From Phocaeicola sp. (GTDB lineage: Bacteria > Bacteroidota > Bacteroidia > Bacteroidales > Bacteroidaceae): 32,431 bases of DNA. A program made the translations under genes and the position numbers. The notes beneath the pieces were generated by a model, which had not been told where the DNA came from, did not search any database, and was given only the letters and a program-made list of their open reading frames with translations. This document shows positions 31,841-32,431 of the stretch, one piece after another. The DNA is taken from NCBI GenBank assembly GCA_020026175.1, contig JAHHQV010000029.1, positions 1-32,431 of the forward strand, written 5' to 3'. The number at the start of each line of letters is the position of its first letter. Within the stretch, counting starts at the first letter, position 1.

Positions 31841-31893
31841 ACAGACCTATATCAATCTTTTTTTGTAAAATGGATTTGGTATAGGTCTGTTTC
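31841..31893 (+). terminator. Terminator of hisS
   Basis: Arms 31841-31855 and 31876-31890 pair over 15 bp with one G-U, separated by a 20-nt loop that itself contains a T-run. Only a short T-rich tail (TTTCCTT) follows. Confidence 0.65.
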
Positions 31894-31918
31894 CTTATAT
31901 ATAAAACGGAATGTAGAT

Positions 31919-31959
31919 AAAAAAATAACCGGCATCTCAATAAAGAAGTACCGGTTATT
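31919..31959 (-). terminator. Terminator of rpmE
   Basis: Arms AATAACCGG (31924-31932) and CCGGTTATT (31951-31959) form a perfect 9-bp stem. On the minus strand it is followed by a run of T (the A-run at 31919-31925 on the plus strand). It lies 22 bp past the rpmE stop. Confidence 0.85.
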
Positions 31960-31980
31960 CTTTTATGTATCGTATCTTTA

Positions 31981-32232
31981 TTATTTCTTGATACGGTTGT
32001 AACGACTCATGAACTTGTCAACACGTCCAGCTGTATCTACCAACTTAGACTTACCTGTGTAGAAAGGGTGAGAAGTACTAGAGATTTCCAACTTAACCAA
32101 TGGGTAAGTTTCACCTTCAAATTCAACAGTGTCTTTAGTTGCACAAGTTGAACGAGAAAGGAACATGTCACCGTTTGACATGTCTTTAAATACTACCGGA
32201 CGGTAGTTTTCTGGATGAATTCCTTTTTTCAT
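31981..32232 (-). CDS. rpmE2: 50S ribosomal protein L31, type B
   Basis: This 83-residue L31 begins MKKGIHPENYRPVVFKDMSN and contains the type B segment YPLVKLEISSTSHPFYTGKSK, followed by DTAGRVDKFMSRY near the end. It has a single Cys, so the zinc-binding cysteines of type A L31 are missing, as expected for the zinc-independent form. In some bacteria type B is zinc-repressed and replaces type A. In Bacteroidetes it is usually the only L31, so zinc control should not be assumed. It is transcribed alone from a -7 box (TATCTTTG, 32319-32312 minus), leaving a ~70-nt leader. Confidence 0.96.
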   Translation of the reverse strand: MKKGIHPENYRPVVFKDMSNGDMFLSRSTCATKDTVEFEGETYPLVKLEISSTSHPFYTGKSKLVDTAGRVDKFMSRYNRIKK

Positions 32233-32311
32233 TTTTCAGTATATACTTTATTATGTTATTATTGACTATGTTGGTAACATTAAGTCGTGTAATGGACCAG
32301 TTTTCGATTTG

Positions 32312-32319
32312 CAAAGATA
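32312..32319 (-). promoter_or_regulatory. -7 box of rpmE2
   Basis: On the minus strand this reads TATCTTTG. No TTTG sits at the usual distance upstream. The predicted leader of about 70 nt is long enough for autogenous control by L31, which I cannot demonstrate. Bases 32320-32431 show no further gene. Confidence 0.5.
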
Positions 32320-32431
32320 CGCCTTTTCTTTGAATTAGAAAAAGTTTTATGATGTTTTTTGTCTTTTTTTGTGAAGCTCTGACTTGAACTAAAAAAAGTT
32401 GACATATTTGATGTGCATAAATCATAGAAGT

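Noticed and set aside
1..32431. CRISPR arrays, tRNA/rRNA genes, insertion sequences or conjugative element modules
   Set aside because: I saw no regularly spaced repeats, cloverleaf-like sequences, transposase or integrase genes, or transfer genes. The topB gene alone is not evidence of an integrated element.

Overview
The window looks like an ordinary chromosomal segment of a Bacteroidales bacterium (Bacteroides/Phocaeicola-like; the genus cannot be fixed from sequence alone). The signs are AT-rich DNA, gene starts preceded by A/T-rich leaders without Shine-Dalgarno motifs, recurrent promoters of the Bacteroidetes type (TTTG, a 19-21 nt spacer, then TAnnTTTG), and typical families: DUF2027-Smr, DUF1573, a giant alpha-2-macroglobulin, a GH16 enzyme, an M64 peptidase and zinc-free L31. 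I annotate 23 full genes plus one doubtful partial frame at the left edge. I see no tRNA, rRNA, CRISPR array, insertion sequence or prophage.

Layout. 1-2937: a possible partial frame, a NUDIX hydrolase (-), then a divergent secreted CBM9-like/GHL10-like glycosidase (+) ending in a strong bidirectional hairpin. 2938-7753: a QueA-like tRNA-modifying enzyme (-), then DUF2027-Smr, DUF1573 and MeaB (+). 7890-12512: DnaE, thioredoxin and a small acidic protein (+), closed by a strong terminator. 12727-18369: a 1,880-residue secreted alpha-2-macroglobulin that lacks the thioester. 18655-20605: groES-groEL with an unusual upstream region and a strong terminator. 20745-22583: an M64 peptidase followed by a GNAT acetyltransferase (-). 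22716-24496: an Lrp/AsnC regulator (+) tail-to-tail with the thyA-folA operon (-). 24663-28367: an RsmF-type rRNA methyltransferase (+) facing topB (-), with a long GC-rich hairpin between them. 28834-32232: GH16, a YugP-like membrane protease and hisS (+), then rpmE type B (-).

Functional themes are replication and DNA topology (dnaE, topB), folate/dTMP supply (thyA-folA), translation and RNA modification (hisS, L31, QueA, RsmF), protein folding and redox (groESL, trxA), and an envelope or secreted set (glycosidases, A2M, M64, DUF1573).

I did not find a clear new multi-gene system. The observations most worth following up are: two related 30-bp palindromic repeats 64 bp apart upstream of GH16; a TopB whose TOPRIM DxDxE motif reads D-A-G-Q-E; the thioester-less A2M; the groESL upstream region, which can be read as sigma-54-like, degenerate CIRCE or vegetative; and a 25-bp-stem GC-rich hairpin between rsmF and topB.
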